From [Actinomadura] parvosata subsp. kistnae (GTDB taxonomy: Bacteria; Actinomycetota; Actinomycetes; Streptosporangiales; Streptosporangiaceae): 64,000 bases of DNA. The position numbers were made by a program, and so were the translations under genes. Below, piece after piece: positions 9,601 through 18,348 of this stretch (its first letter is position 1; each line of letters begins with the position of its first letter). The notes below the pieces were generated by a model. It did not search any database. It was not told the origin of the DNA and saw only the letters and a list, made by a program, of their open reading frames with translations. Where the stretch lies: contig NZ_OOHJ01000006.1 in NCBI RefSeq assembly GCF_900323885.1, positions 372,001 through 436,000 of the forward strand, in the 5' to 3' direction.

Positions 9601-11830
9601 CATCACCCTGGCCACCCGGCCCCGCCACCGCCAGGCCCTGGCCGCCGCCCTCACCCCCGACGAGTTCGACCGGCTCCACCAGGACCCGGCCCGCCGCACC
9701 CTCTACCGCCTGCTCCAACGCATCGAGCTGGCCGGAGGCGACACCCGGCACCTCATCACCCGGGCCGCGCGCCGGCGTCCCTTCGACGACGCCCGCTCCA
9801 TCGCCCAGGTCCTGCACCACCGCCTCACCCGCCTGCTCACCACCATCCCCACCACCACCGGTGGCGGCGCGCCCTCCTGGCAATGGCGCGACCGCATCCC
9901 GCACATCGACGACCCCGACCTGGCCAGAACCGCCCTCGAGGTGGCCGAGCGGATGGACCAGCGCACCGAGCAGCTCGGCCAGCGCGCCGCCCACAACCCG
10001 CCCGAGTGGGCGCTGCGCCAGCTCGGCCAGGTCCCCGACGAGCCGCTGCTGCGCCACGAATGGATCGTCCGCGCCGGCGTGATCGCCGCCTACGGCGAGG
10101 CATACGGCACCTTCCTGCTCACCGACCGCCGCCCGGGCCCCCTCGACCCGGACCGCGACGCCGCCTGGCACGCCGCCCACCACGCCCTGCACCACCCCCG
10201 CTTGCCGAACCGCGCGGCCGAACGCCCGAGCCTCCCACCCGGCCGCCTCGACCGCCCGCCATCCGACCGGCACGACGGTACCGAGTTGGCACCCGCCGGC
10301 GACTCCGTGGCCGCGATGCGCCAAGCCGGCGCGCTGCTCGCCCTGTCCCACACCCCCTACCAGGTCGGGCTGCTCGACCACGCCGACCTGACCGCCCGCG
10401 CCGGCACGCTCGCCGCCCAAGCCCGGCAGGCCGCCGTTGACCTGACCGCCGCCGAACAGCGCGCCCGCACCTACACCAGCGCCGGTGGCGGCCCCGCCGA
10501 ACGGGAACTGCTCGCCCGACGCGACCAGCTCACCACCCACCTGCAGCACATCGACGCCGCCACCACCGCACAAGAACGGCTCCAGCAGGCCCAACAGCAG
10601 CGGGAACACGCCCGGAGCGACACCCTCGAGGCGGTGCACCAGCAGGTTCGGGCAGCAGCCGAGCAGGCCCGCCGGGCTCTCGCCCAAGCCCCGCCGCGCA
10701 CCGTGTGGCCCTTGATCCGCCACCAGCACCGTCAGCTGACCCGCCACTGGGACAGCATGCTGCACGACGTCCGGCACACCGACATCCAAGCCGCCCAGCA
10801 CGAGGTCGCCACCGCCCACACCACCCAGCAGCAGATTCGCGGCGAACTGGACGCCATCCAGCGCGAGATCGCCCGCCGCGCCGCCCTGCCACCGGCCCGC
10901 CACCGCATCGAACAGGCAGCCCGCGACCACCACCACACCCGGCAACGACTCCAGCACCTCCTCACCACCCTGACCAACACACCCGACCAGGTCGGCCTGC
11001 TGGACGACCGGCAGCTCACCGCCCGCATCGCCGAACTCCGCCACCGGGCCGAGGAACTCCACGCCGCCGAACGCACCGCCGCGCACGACCTGGCCCACTG
11101 GAGCCAGCACGGCGGCGGCCCCTGCGAGCAGAACCTCCACCACCACCGCCAGGAGCTCCAGACCCAGCTCAACCGCATCAACGCCGCCCACCAGGCCGCC
11201 CAGCACCGCGACCGCGAGGCCGCCCACATCGCCGACCTCACCGAGCAGAACGCGACCGTCCTGGACCGCATCCAGCAGATCCGCCACGAGCTGCGCACCG
11301 GTAAACCCCTGCTCCCCAAGGCACGCGCCCGCCGCGCAGCACTGGAAAGCGAACTCGGCCGGCTCTTCGACACCAACGCCCAACTCCTGGGACAGCTCCA
11401 GCAGCGGCAACACCGTCACGCCGCCGCAGACCAGACGGCCCGCACCGCCGCCGACCAAGCACCGCCCGCACCCCTGTGGCCGCAAATACGCCACCGAGCC
11501 GCCGCACTGGACCGCACCTGGCCCCAGACGCTCGAACAAGCTCGCGCCACCGACCAGGAAACCGGCCGCCGCCACCTCGACAAGCTACGCCGCGACATGC
11601 AACGGCTCGATCTCACCCTGCACGCCGCCCTCGACGAGTCCGAGCGCCGCAGCACCCTGGCCCGAACGGAACGTCAGGCAGAACAGGCCGTCCGCCGCGA
11701 GCACCAGCAGCGCCTCCACGAAACCCAGCAAACCCGCCAAGCCAGCCGAGCCGCGACCCCATCCCGAACCTCGTACCGCCCCGACCGAACACGAGATGTC
11801 AACCACCGCGAGCACGAGCCCGGCCGCTGA
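6620..11830 (+). CDS. MobF-type relaxase/helicase (TraA-like)
   Basis: ATG at 6620 has an excellent GGAGGTGA ribosome site 9 nt upstream. The protein has 1736 residues. The N-terminal TrwC relaxase domain (1-~330) has a catalytic-Tyr candidate region ENYYLS (~22) and the metal-binding HUH block HTSRNGDPQLHVHN (~203-216). The helicase domain (~550-930) has Walker A FEGPAGSGKSYT (~574), Walker B LIVVDEASMVP (~643) and late UvrD-like motifs (YASTAHAAQGRTVD, VMLTRGRS). Residues ~960-1736 are helical, coiled-coil and Gln/His/Arg-rich, with an internal duplication. It is expected to nick oriT, stay covalently bound and unwind plasmid/ICE DNA. With SSB it marks a conjugative or mobilisable element; no VirB4/VirD4-like gene is in the window. 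Confidence 0.93.
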   Translation: MLSIGLGYDPGYLTRQVGKGAENYYLSSVGEAERGEPPGFWSGRACAELGFVPGQPVDADAFERLYRSFADPRHPAFGDPAVPEADKPTLGSRPARFTEQSGRKPVYFLDLTFSPPKSVTLLHAGLLAKAAEQQHDHPEEAFAWRAQAELVWEAVMAGNAAMLEYYQDVCGVSRAGKHGPKVAGRSTGRWVDAPRWVVASFRQHTSRNGDPQLHVHNPVLNRVPCDIDGKWRALDSRAIHAVRPAAAALAERVMWETLTRSLPVRTRARDDGHGLEVEGIADELIGLFSSRRVEVSGLLEQLCAQYVARHGRRPSARALFSMAQYATRATKARKSKAQAPTHASELDQWMRQSRQAESGTLAEVPERVLRSDADPETIADLERAAALARHVLNDSAGGGEASGAESALDAQIDDVLQAAVADVQQARAVFSRYEVMRAINRHLPGRLGGLTQGAVRQLLETLTERAIGPGNPFGVRLLNLPELIDVPEVLRRSDGSSAYVAPCADRFTTDDQLAVENRLLAAAQAHTAPALPHRRVQEWLAPRRAEAGGPGLREDQAAAILGIATSGRAVDVFEGPAGSGKSYTLGRLTGLWRAVQGVGSIGLTLSTNASYVLAEEGFDRAYNIRRFLALHQAGRLRLEPGTLIVVDEASMVPTADLAAIQQVADRSFCKVVWAGDTAQLSAPEAGGLMRVLAADAGSHALTTVERMEAAWEREASLRLRAGHASVLDAYDEHGRILSGDREQITARLVADYLDDRAAGRRTVMLTMANADARDLSVRVRAELVRRGEVDADGVRLRDGTTAGAGDLVMARANTRRVNVAGTWRTLSNRDVLRVHRVLEDGALIAHLTSSAHPGGDPARRVYLPARYAARHLELGYASTAHAAQGRTVDVARALIDGRVTHQMLYVMLTRGRSANLAYVDTSVLTAADLREGAQQAPQLAGPDPAPGAPTLNARTVLAHVLERDDAGPAAVEALRQESERVTHMAHLMAIWRDLITLATRPRHRQALAAALTPDEFDRLHQDPARRTLYRLLQRIELAGGDTRHLITRAARRRPFDDARSIAQVLHHRLTRLLTTIPTTTGGGAPSWQWRDRIPHIDDPDLARTALEVAERMDQRTEQLGQRAAHNPPEWALRQLGQVPDEPLLRHEWIVRAGVIAAYGEAYGTFLLTDRRPGPLDPDRDAAWHAAHHALHHPRLPNRAAERPSLPPGRLDRPPSDRHDGTELAPAGDSVAAMRQAGALLALSHTPYQVGLLDHADLTARAGTLAAQARQAAVDLTAAEQRARTYTSAGGGPAERELLARRDQLTTHLQHIDAATTAQERLQQAQQQREHARSDTLEAVHQQVRAAAEQARRALAQAPPRTVWPLIRHQHRQLTRHWDSMLHDVRHTDIQAAQHEVATAHTTQQQIRGELDAIQREIARRAALPPARHRIEQAARDHHHTRQRLQHLLTTLTNTPDQVGLLDDRQLTARIAELRHRAEELHAAERTAAHDLAHWSQHGGGPCEQNLHHHRQELQTQLNRINAAHQAAQHRDREAAHIADLTEQNATVLDRIQQIRHELRTGKPLLPKARARRAALESELGRLFDTNAQLLGQLQQRQHRHAAADQTARTAADQAPPAPLWPQIRHRAAALDRTWPQTLEQARATDQETGRRHLDKLRRDMQRLDLTLHAALDESERRSTLARTERQAEQAVRREHQQRLHETQQTRQASRAATPSRTSYRPDRTRDVNHREHEPGR

Positions 11831-12257
11831 CAACAAGCCGCGCCCACCCCTACTCCACCGCCGAGTACGGCAGGAAGATGTACTCGACGGTGGCACCGAG
11901 GGAAGCCACCCAATCCGAGGACAGGCGTGGCGGGCGCCGCCGACACCAACAGCACCATGGATGGCTCGCACCATCGGCAAGACCTGCACGTTCCGCCGGA
12001 CGCCCGCTGCGCCGTGCCGGCTCCGGTAGCCGCAAGAGGGCCGCCACCATCAAAGACGTGTCCAGGCGAGGTTCAACTCACCCTCGGCCACTCTGCCTGC
12101 CGGCGACGGGTGCCCGATATCGGGCGACCTGTTCTACGGGCTACCCCTGAGGCCTCTACTGGAGGCCACGGATACCGAGCCTCGTGAAAGCCGCAGACGC
12201 CTGCGGGCAACAAGAGGTGATCAGTATTAGTACCCCAATCCCAGCGGAGTCGCCTGC
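11831..12257. other. Intergenic region between relaxase and sigma gene
   Basis: No supported gene. It contains the hairpin at 11855-11893 and, near its end, the leader of the sigma factor (GGAG about 12 nt before ATG 12258). It may be a boundary of the mobile segment, but no attachment repeat was found. Confidence 0.45.
11855..11893 (+). terminator. Hairpin downstream of relaxase
   Basis: Inverted repeat 11855-11868 / 11880-11893 (13 of 14 pairs, 11-nt loop), 24 nt after the relaxase stop. It is a likely terminator. Confidence 0.45.
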
Positions 12258-12809
12258 ATGGCCACACCATCCGATCACCCGGACGCGCCGGACGGCCAGG
12301 TCGACTGGGAAGACATCTTCGCCACACACTTCGCAGGGATCCACCGCTACATCGCCGGACGGCTGTCGAAAGACATCGCCGACGATCTGGCCGCCGAGGT
12401 CTTCCTGGCCGCATACCGGCAAGGCTACGACCCATTACGAGGCGCGGTACGCCCGTGGTTATACGGAATCGCCACGCACCTCGTCGCGCGGCACTACCGC
12501 AGCGAAACACGCAAATGGAAGGCACTCAGCCGGTCCGTCGAACGACTGGAACACGACCACGAGGACACGACCCTGGCCCGGGTGGCGGCCAACGCACTGG
12601 CCGGCAGGTTGGCGGAGGCCTTGGCGAAGCTGTCCCGCAGGGATCGTGATGTGGTCCTGCTCCACGCGTTGAGCAACCTCACTCACGCCGAGGTTTCCGC
12701 CGCTCTGAACATTCCGGTCGGCACGGTTGCCTCCCGCCTCAGCCGCGCTCGCAAGCAACTGCGCGGGACGCTCGGTGACACCAACCCCCTGGAAGGCGAT
12801 CATGGATGA
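12258..12809 (+). CDS. ECF-type RNA polymerase sigma factor
   Basis: 183 residues. Region 2 (about 22-92) contains FATHFAGIHRYIAGRL, DDLAAEVFLAAYRQGYDP and RPWLYGIATHLVARHYR, the -10 recognition and melting helices. Region 4 (about 125-175) has LSRRDRDVVLLHALSNLTHAEVS and the recognition helix of the sigma-4 HTH, IPVGTVASRLSRARKQLR. Both regions are complete and it has normal ECF length. The 3' end overlaps the start of the next gene by 8 nt (ATGGATGA), so the two are translationally coupled and the neighbour is the likely partner. Confidence 0.92.
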   Translation: MATPSDHPDAPDGQVDWEDIFATHFAGIHRYIAGRLSKDIADDLAAEVFLAAYRQGYDPLRGAVRPWLYGIATHLVARHYRSETRKWKALSRSVERLEHDHEDTTLARVAANALAGRLAEALAKLSRRDRDVVLLHALSNLTHAEVSAALNIPVGTVASRLSRARKQLRGTLGDTNPLEGDHG

Positions 12810-13944
12810 GTTCGACCTGCTGGCCAGATGTTTCCCCACCACACCACCCTCACCGGAAGTGGCCGAAAGAGCCCATGCACGACTGACGGCGGTCATGAGC
12901 GAGCCCTCAGGACGCCTCAGACGCCGTCAAGCCCTGTGGCCATGGACCGTCGCAGCCACCGCCGGCATCATCACCGCCGTGATCGCCCTGATCGCAAGCC
13001 TGACGCCAGCTCCCAGACCGGCAGCCAGACAGGCCACCGGCACAGTACCCCCGCCGTCCCTCACCCCAGCCGACGCCAACAAAACCTTGTTGCGGATCGC
13101 CGACAGCGTCGCCCAGCGCGCCAACCAACCGAACCGGACTGGGGCTTACTGGCGTCTGCAACAACTGTCTGACACGCTGATGCGAGTCAAGGCCGGCAAG
13201 AGAACGTTCAACATCCTGGCCGGCTACCGCTACAACCTTTGGCTGCCGATCGACCAGCGAAATTCCGCCCAAGTTCTGCGCTACGAATACGTCAGACCCG
13301 CCACCCCCGCCGACGAGCAGATCTGGAGGGCCGCCGGCTCTCCCCTGATGGTGCACCGGATCGGGTGCCTCATCAAGAACTGTCCCCTCATGCGCGTAAC
13401 GAACGCACCCTGGGATTGCGTGTACGAGCGTCCACCCAAGCGCCCCTTCAGCAACCTCACGTTCGAGGATCTCGCAGCCCTGCCAGCCGACCTTGATGAG
13501 TTGCGCAAAGCTATGCGCGAGTTCTGGCAGGCAGATAACGGGCAAAGCTTCGGCTTCTTCGTCTCCCGCTTGTTGAACGCGCCCATCAGCCCGGCCGTAC
13601 GGGCTACCGCCCTTCGTCTGCTAGCCGAACTGCCGACGACCGAAGTCGGTGAACAGATCATCGACCCGCTGGGACGGCCAGGTCTTACCGTCAGCTTCAA
13701 CAAAAGTGAGGAATTTTCCAACCGTTTCGGCACGGACGACGCGGTGCGCCAGCGGTACATCACCATTCTCGATCCCAGAACCGGCATCCTCTTGACAGAT
13801 TTCGCCTCAATCGCCACAGAGAGCGCCGATGGACTCGCCAGGGACACATACGTGCAGTACAACGCCTTAGAGGAAATGGGCTGGACCAACAACAAGTCAG
13901 AGCCGCAAGACTGCAGGCAGAAAACCCAGCCGCGCCCCTCCTGA
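12802..13944 (+). CDS. CU044_5270-family membrane protein, sigma partner
   Basis: ATG at 12802 lies inside the end of the sigma gene. The 380-residue protein has a cytosolic N-terminus (MDEFDLLARCFPTTPPSPEV...ERAHARL), an Arg-rich RLRRRQALWPW segment, one membrane helix (~48-70, WTVAATAGIITAVIALIASL) and a large extracytoplasmic domain. This layout is the CU044_5270 family, almost always encoded directly after an ECF sigma gene in Streptosporangiales and inferred to act as anti-sigma or sensor. It lacks the ZAS zinc motif of classical anti-sigma factors. Base composition is somewhat less extreme than in its neighbours. Confidence 0.8.
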   Translation: MDEFDLLARCFPTTPPSPEVAERAHARLTAVMSEPSGRLRRRQALWPWTVAATAGIITAVIALIASLTPAPRPAARQATGTVPPPSLTPADANKTLLRIADSVAQRANQPNRTGAYWRLQQLSDTLMRVKAGKRTFNILAGYRYNLWLPIDQRNSAQVLRYEYVRPATPADEQIWRAAGSPLMVHRIGCLIKNCPLMRVTNAPWDCVYERPPKRPFSNLTFEDLAALPADLDELRKAMREFWQADNGQSFGFFVSRLLNAPISPAVRATALRLLAELPTTEVGEQIIDPLGRPGLTVSFNKSEEFSNRFGTDDAVRQRYITILDPRTGILLTDFASIATESADGLARDTYVQYNALEEMGWTNNKSEPQDCRQKTQPRPS

Positions 13945-14724
13945 CCAAAACCTGCAAAACCCCACTGGCAAGGGCGCTGAGAAACTTGGCCAAGGGATAC
14001 AGATGCCCGAAGCGATCTCATGGATGAGCCGGCCGTTGACGCGGTGCGGCATCCGCCGGTACATGGCGTTCAGCCGAGGTGGCAAGCGACACCTCAAGGT
14101 CGCCCAGGAAGGGCCCGGACTCGGAACGAAAGGGGGCAGGACCCGTGCTGTCTGTGGCGGTCGGCCGGAGGGATGGGGCGTTCGTCCCGAAGCAGACAGG
14201 CCGCGTAGGCGTGGCTTACCGGAGGGATGCCAGGTCAGAAGCACCCACCGACGCCCCGTAGCTGCTGTGGTGCGACATCCCACGCTGAGGGCTGTTCCTG
14301 AGGCCTGGGAGACCCGTCGGAGCGAAGGTCGGGAAGAGGAGGCCATTGGCGTCCGGTACGGTGGGCCACCTCACTGAGCCGCTCAGCCGGGTTCGGTGTA
14401 GTCGTGGAGATGCTCGCGAAGTTCCCGCCCTTGGGGATCGAGGCGCCCGCGAGCGCTGCAACGTCCGATCGTGCAGGCGATATACCCGGCCACCTCCGGC
14501 GTCCGCAACCGCCGCGCTGTGGCCCGCCAATCGGGAACGGCCGGTGGAACTGGAAGAAATCCGGTTTCGATCAGCGATGCGGGCGCTCACCTGCAGATCA
14601 TGTGCGCAATGAGCTGATCGTGATCCATCCGGTGGCGCTGAGGTGGGACCGGGACAGGCCGCTCTGGGCCCTGCCCCGGGCAGAGGACGGCGGCTGTGCC
14701 GCCCCGATCCATCCCCGTTGTCCG
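13945..14724. other. Gap without recognisable gene
   Basis: Nothing convincing on either strand. A frame at 14003-14377 is open but Arg/Gly-rich with no conserved motif, and a plus-strand frame at 14404-14802 is equally doubtful. It is the left edge of a degraded region that continues to about 26 kb. Confidence 0.45.
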
Positions 14725-15352
14725 CTACTGGACACCGTTTCGCAGGTGCCGCGCGGTCTGCTCGTCTGCCGGGAAGTACGCCTCCACCGCGATCTCCTCT
14801 AGCATGACGTCGAACGCCGCGCCGAACGTCGTGATCGTGCTGAAGAAGCACAGCTCCCGCCCCCGGTGCTCGATCCTGATCGGCAGGGCGATGTCGGTGG
14901 GCGCGTCCGCGACGGGGCCGGCCTCCTCGCCGTACTGGCATACCCCCTCCAGCAGCGCGCTCAGCTCCGGATCGCCGGTACGCGCCACCTGCCGGGCCAG
15001 CCGCGGCACCAGGAAGCCGCGCACCTGCGCCAGGTTCCGCAGCCGCGGCGCGAACCCGCCCGGATGCAACCCGAGCCGCATCATGTTCACCGGCGGCTCC
15101 AGCAGCGCCCCATCCACCGTCCGGAAAGACCTCGGCCGCCGCGTTCGCCAGCAGCAGATTCCAGCGGCTGTCCACGGCCGGCGCGGGGAACGGTTCGTGG
15201 CCCCGCAGCACTTGCTCGATCGTCCGGTCCGTCTCGACGAAGCTGACGTGCCGGGCGGACACGTCCGCCTGTATGGCCAGGTCGAGCTGGCTGAGCTTGC
15301 GCCGGTGCCGCCACTCGCGCAGCAGCTCACCGACCGGACGGTCCTGTCGCAT
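14725..15352 (-). pseudogene. Xre/MmyB-like transcriptional regulator, broken
   Basis: The start at 15352 gives MRQDRPVGELLREWRHRRKL followed by a clear Xre helix-turn-helix (SQLDLAIQADVSARHVSFVET). In intact MmyB-like regulators about 45 residues lie between SFVET and the VL-GHEPFPA block; here they are missing (VETDRTIEQVLRGHEPFPA). After WNLLLANAAAEVF the frame changes near 15127 and the MmyB ligand-binding part continues in another frame (ALLEPPVNMMRLGLHPGGFA, then FFSTITTFGAAFDVMLEEIA). So there is an internal deletion plus a frameshift. Such regulators usually sit divergent to an oxidoreductase gene they repress. Confidence 0.75.
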
Positions 15353-15388
15353 GGGCTCGGTTGTAGCCGATCGCGGGCGACCGGCGCC

Positions 15389-15405
15389 ATTACATGTCAT
15401 GTAAT
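15389..15405. promoter_or_regulatory. Perfect palindrome, probable operator of the MmyB-like gene
   Basis: ATTACATG-T-CATGTAAT: two 8-bp arms around one base, 37 bp upstream of the broken MmyB-like gene start. Its A/T-richness stands out in this context. It is inferred to be the autoregulatory operator of that locus. Confidence 0.55.
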
Positions 15406-15441
15406 CGAGGGCATGGGACGGCATCTGCGACGGTTCCGTTC

Positions 15442-15620
15442 ATGAACGACAACAAGGACATCGTGCTGCACAGCTTCAAGGAGTCGTATGGTCGTCCGGG
15501 CGGGGCGGGTCGTCGTTCACAGTCGGGTGCACGACATAGTTCCCATCGCCAGGGAAGGCGTGCCGGATCAGAGGCACAGCGAGCAGGTCGACGTCACGGC
15601 CGAGGGCGCTGAGCGGGTAG
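15442..15620 (+). pseudogene. Possible SnoaL-like gene remnant
   Basis: ATG 15442 starts MNDNKDIVLHSFKESYG, then the frame changes and RAGRVVVHSRVHDIV follows, resembling the core strand of SnoaL/ester-cyclase proteins (where VVVHSHV is common). The rest is unrecognisable. It is divergent to the MmyB-like remnant, where its target gene would be expected. This is a weak call based on short similarities only; 15620-16022 holds only the leader of the next sigma gene. Confidence 0.25.
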
Positions 15621-16022
15621 GCACCGGCATAGGTAGGCGTATGTCGGCAGCGTGGTGTCGTGGTGGTTGTTGGTCAGGCTCAGGTGCGATAGCCATCGGC
15701 GCCTTCGACATCAGCGGTGACCGGCAACCGGATGACGTCTGGAGAGGCGGCTGCTGCGCCGCCCGGCGTCCTCTACCGGCTCCATCGGTTCCTCTCGGCG
15801 CTGAGCGCCCTTCACCAACTCCGAGTCGGTGGTGCCCCGGCCGTTCCCGTCCCTCGTCTGGGCGGCGCCCGTCCCGGACCGGCAAGCTCATCGCGGTTGC
15901 CCCCTCATGCACCCATGCCCTTTCCGCGCAACGGTCCAGTCCCCCTGGGAATATTCGGCGGGCGGTGCAACGTCGTCGTGCCTTCGGCCGTCTGGGACGG
16001 TGACGACCGAAGGGACAACCCC

Positions 16023-16519
16023 GTGGATGACGAGCCCGGCTTCGACGACTTCGTGGCAGAGCAGACGGACGCGCTGCTCCGCTACGGATACGTCCTGACC
16101 GGAAATCCTCATGACGCCGCCGACCTGGTGCAGGAGCGCTGGTGCGGTTGTGCGGTGCCTGGCCGAGGGTGAAACGCAAGGACAGCCCGCACGGCTACGC
16201 CCGGATCACGATGGCGCGGCTGCACATCAGCATCTGGCGGCGGCGCCGCCGCGAGCAGCTCACGGGGGAGCCGCCGGAGGGCGTGCACCACGAGATCTTC
16301 CCTCCTGATGAGGAGCAGGGCCTGTGGGAGGCGCTGGCCGTGCTGCCCCGCAGGCAGCGTGCCGTGCTGGTGCTGCGCTACTACGAGCAGCTCAGCGACG
16401 CCGAGATCGCCAAGGGGCTCGGCATCTCCGCCGGAACCGTGCGCAGCCAGGCCTTCCGGGACCTGGACAAGCTGCGTTCCGCCCTCTCCTCCGCACCGGC
16501 GACCCACGGGAGCATGTGA
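16023..16519 (+). pseudogene. SigE-type ECF sigma factor with one-base frameshift
   Basis: GTG start at 16023 with a GAAGGGA ribosome site. Region 2 begins normally (DDFVAEQTDALLRYGYVLTG, then DAADLVQE); at about 16137 one G is missing. Restoring it gives ALVRLCGAWPRVKRKDSPHG, followed by an intact region 4 (LPRRQRAVLVLRYYEQLSDA, then GISAGTVRSQAFRDLDKLR). Length after repair is about 165 residues, the norm for the actinomycete SigE70 group. The downstream partner overlaps by ATGA at 16519. Since everything but one base is intact, a sequencing error is a real alternative to gene death. Confidence 0.8.
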
Positions 16520-17823
16520 TGACCGATCTGGAAGACAAGCTGAGCCGCGTCCTCGCCGAAGCGGCGCATCGCGCGCCGGAGAGGCCGGCCGGGCTGGCCG
16601 CGATGGTCAGGACGCGCCACCGCCGGCGGCGGGCGCGAACCGCGGCCCTGTGCGCGGCCGCCGCCGTGATCGTGGTGGTCGGAGGGGCCGGGGTGGCGGT
16701 GAACGTCCTGGGCGCGCCGGCCACGCCGAACCCCGCGGCGGGTGTGAACGGGGAGCCTGCGGTGGACCGGATTCCGCCACGGATCGAGAAGGTGTGGCCG
16801 CAGGCCGTGCACAAGATCCCGGCCAGGCTGCCCGACGGGCGCGCGTACTTCCCGCAGCTCCTGCTCGACGAGCGCACGCTGCTGGTCATGACGGGCGTGC
16901 AGGACGGCAAGCGGCAGTTCCTGTGGAGCTATGACCTGGACACCGGTCGGCCCCGGCAGATCGCCGAGATCCCGCCAACGAAGGGATCGGCGATCTTCGC
17001 CGACGGCGTCGCCGCCGGTGGCGGCAACATCGTCTGGTGGGCGTCCTACAAGGAGCCGGGCGGGCCGCGGGTCGCCCGCATCTGGATGGTGCCCGCCGCC
17101 GGCGGCCGACCCCGCCAGGTGACCGACGTCCCCCTCACCAACGTCATGAAGCAGGGGCACATCAACGGGCTGGCGGTGACCGGCTCGGACGTGGTCTTCA
17201 ACTACGAGAAGGGCGGGGTGTACCGGGTGCCGCTGAGCGGGGGCACGCCACAGCCGGTCAAGGGTGCCGAGCGGCACCACGTCCTGCAGTGGCCGTGGGT
17301 GGGCGTCCATCGCGGGAAGGCGGTCTTCCGTGAGCTGATCAACGTCGAGACCGGCGAGCGGCGCGACGCCATGGTCAAGGCCGATGAGGAGGTCAGGTGC
17401 GGCGTCGAGCGGTGCTCGGGCGTGGCGGTGCGCTACAAGACCGTCAAGGTCGAACGCCCCCGCGACCGCTCCGGCAAGCAGATCAAGTGCGGCGCCCGCC
17501 GGCGCCCGGACACGGTGCAGATCCAGACCATCCTGCGCAGGTTCGTCCGCGACCGCGACGGCTCCCACGAGCGTCAGCTACCGAACGGTTTCCAGATGGG
17601 CGACGACGCCGGCCTGGAGCGCTTCTTCAAGGTCACCCTGAAAGGGCCGGGAAACCAGCCCGTCCTGACCCTGTACGACGCCGACACCGGCACCTCCGCC
17701 GACCTCGGCATCCGGCCGGACGCGAAGGGCACCATGGCGATCCCGGACGGCGGCCTCGACCGGCTGATCACCTACCCGATCAAGAACGAGATGTACGTTC
17801 TGGACCTGGCCGCTATCAGGTAG
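16519..17823 (+). CDS. Membrane-anchored propeller-like protein, sigma partner
   Basis: ATG at 16519 overlaps the sigma stop by ATGA. The 434-residue protein has a short cytosolic N-terminus (MTDLEDKLSRVLAEAAHRAP), an RRRRAR stop-transfer flank and one membrane helix at ~42-62 (AALCAAAAVIVVVGGAGVAV). The extracytoplasmic domain has repeated ~45-residue blade-like units such as FLWSYDLDTGRPRQIAEIP, ARIWMVPAAGGRPRQVTDVP and GVYRVPLSGGTPQPVKGA, typical of a beta-propeller. It is inferred to control the adjacent sigma factor from the membrane. The same architecture recurs at 44059-45192. Confidence 0.75.
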   Translation: MTDLEDKLSRVLAEAAHRAPERPAGLAAMVRTRHRRRRARTAALCAAAAVIVVVGGAGVAVNVLGAPATPNPAAGVNGEPAVDRIPPRIEKVWPQAVHKIPARLPDGRAYFPQLLLDERTLLVMTGVQDGKRQFLWSYDLDTGRPRQIAEIPPTKGSAIFADGVAAGGGNIVWWASYKEPGGPRVARIWMVPAAGGRPRQVTDVPLTNVMKQGHINGLAVTGSDVVFNYEKGGVYRVPLSGGTPQPVKGAERHHVLQWPWVGVHRGKAVFRELINVETGERRDAMVKADEEVRCGVERCSGVAVRYKTVKVERPRDRSGKQIKCGARRRPDTVQIQTILRRFVRDRDGSHERQLPNGFQMGDDAGLERFFKVTLKGPGNQPVLTLYDADTGTSADLGIRPDAKGTMAIPDGGLDRLITYPIKNEMYVLDLAAIR

Positions 17824-17871
17824 GAACGCGGAGACCGCCCACGTCAGCAGGAGTGCCGGTCTGATACCGCC

Positions 17872-18200
17872 ATGCGCATCACCTTGGAAACGTTCACCAA
17901 CGGCATCCGCGAGCAGCTTCTCACCATCGGAGAGATCCCCCCGGGGTGCTGCGGACGCCTGCCGAGGGCTCCGGTCCCCGCCCGCTGCCTGATCGGGCAT
18001 GGCGGCCGGTCGCACAGAAGGGATAGGAGGTCGTCTCCCGGGCCTTCCCGTACGTCACCTCCTGCGGCTTCGCGGTCGCCGCCATCGACGCGCCGAGCTG
18101 GACTCCGTCGGCGACAGCCGGCCCGTCGGGTACTACGGCCTGTCGCAGGGCGGTGAGATGCGTCCATCGATCGCCCCTCACCGCGCCGGCTCTCACGCTG
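17872..18200 (+). pseudogene. Remnant of an alpha/beta hydrolase
   Basis: Fragments in different frames read FAVAAIDAP (strand before the cap) and DSRPVGYYGLSQGGEM, which matches the nucleophile-elbow region of dienelactone-hydrolase-like proteins (VGYYGLSMGG is usual). Between them the frame breaks several times and no start is evident. The nucleophile Ser is still readable in GLSQG. It is a dead gene. The rest of 17824-18348 shows nothing else. Confidence 0.45.
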
Positions 18201-18348
18201 ACCAGCGACATCTGGCTCGATACCGGCAGACGGCTCCGGTTTCCGCCATGTCCCGTTTCGGAAGCCGCTCAACCCCTACGCCTGCCCATCTTGCAGCATG
18301 ATCTTCTCAGGCGCGGAGTAGCACACTGCCGAGAAACAGGAGGACCCC

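Noticed and set aside
8635..10440. Long alternative frame inside the relaxase gene
   Set aside because: Arg/Pro-rich with no domain; the relaxase frame has clear HUH and Walker motifs.
9539..11575. 678-codon minus-strand frame opposite the relaxase
   Set aside because: Gly/Val-rich antisense shadow with no motif or ribosome site.
14003..14377. Possible group II intron or transposase remnant
   Set aside because: Neither a domain V-like hairpin nor reverse-transcriptase motifs could be found.
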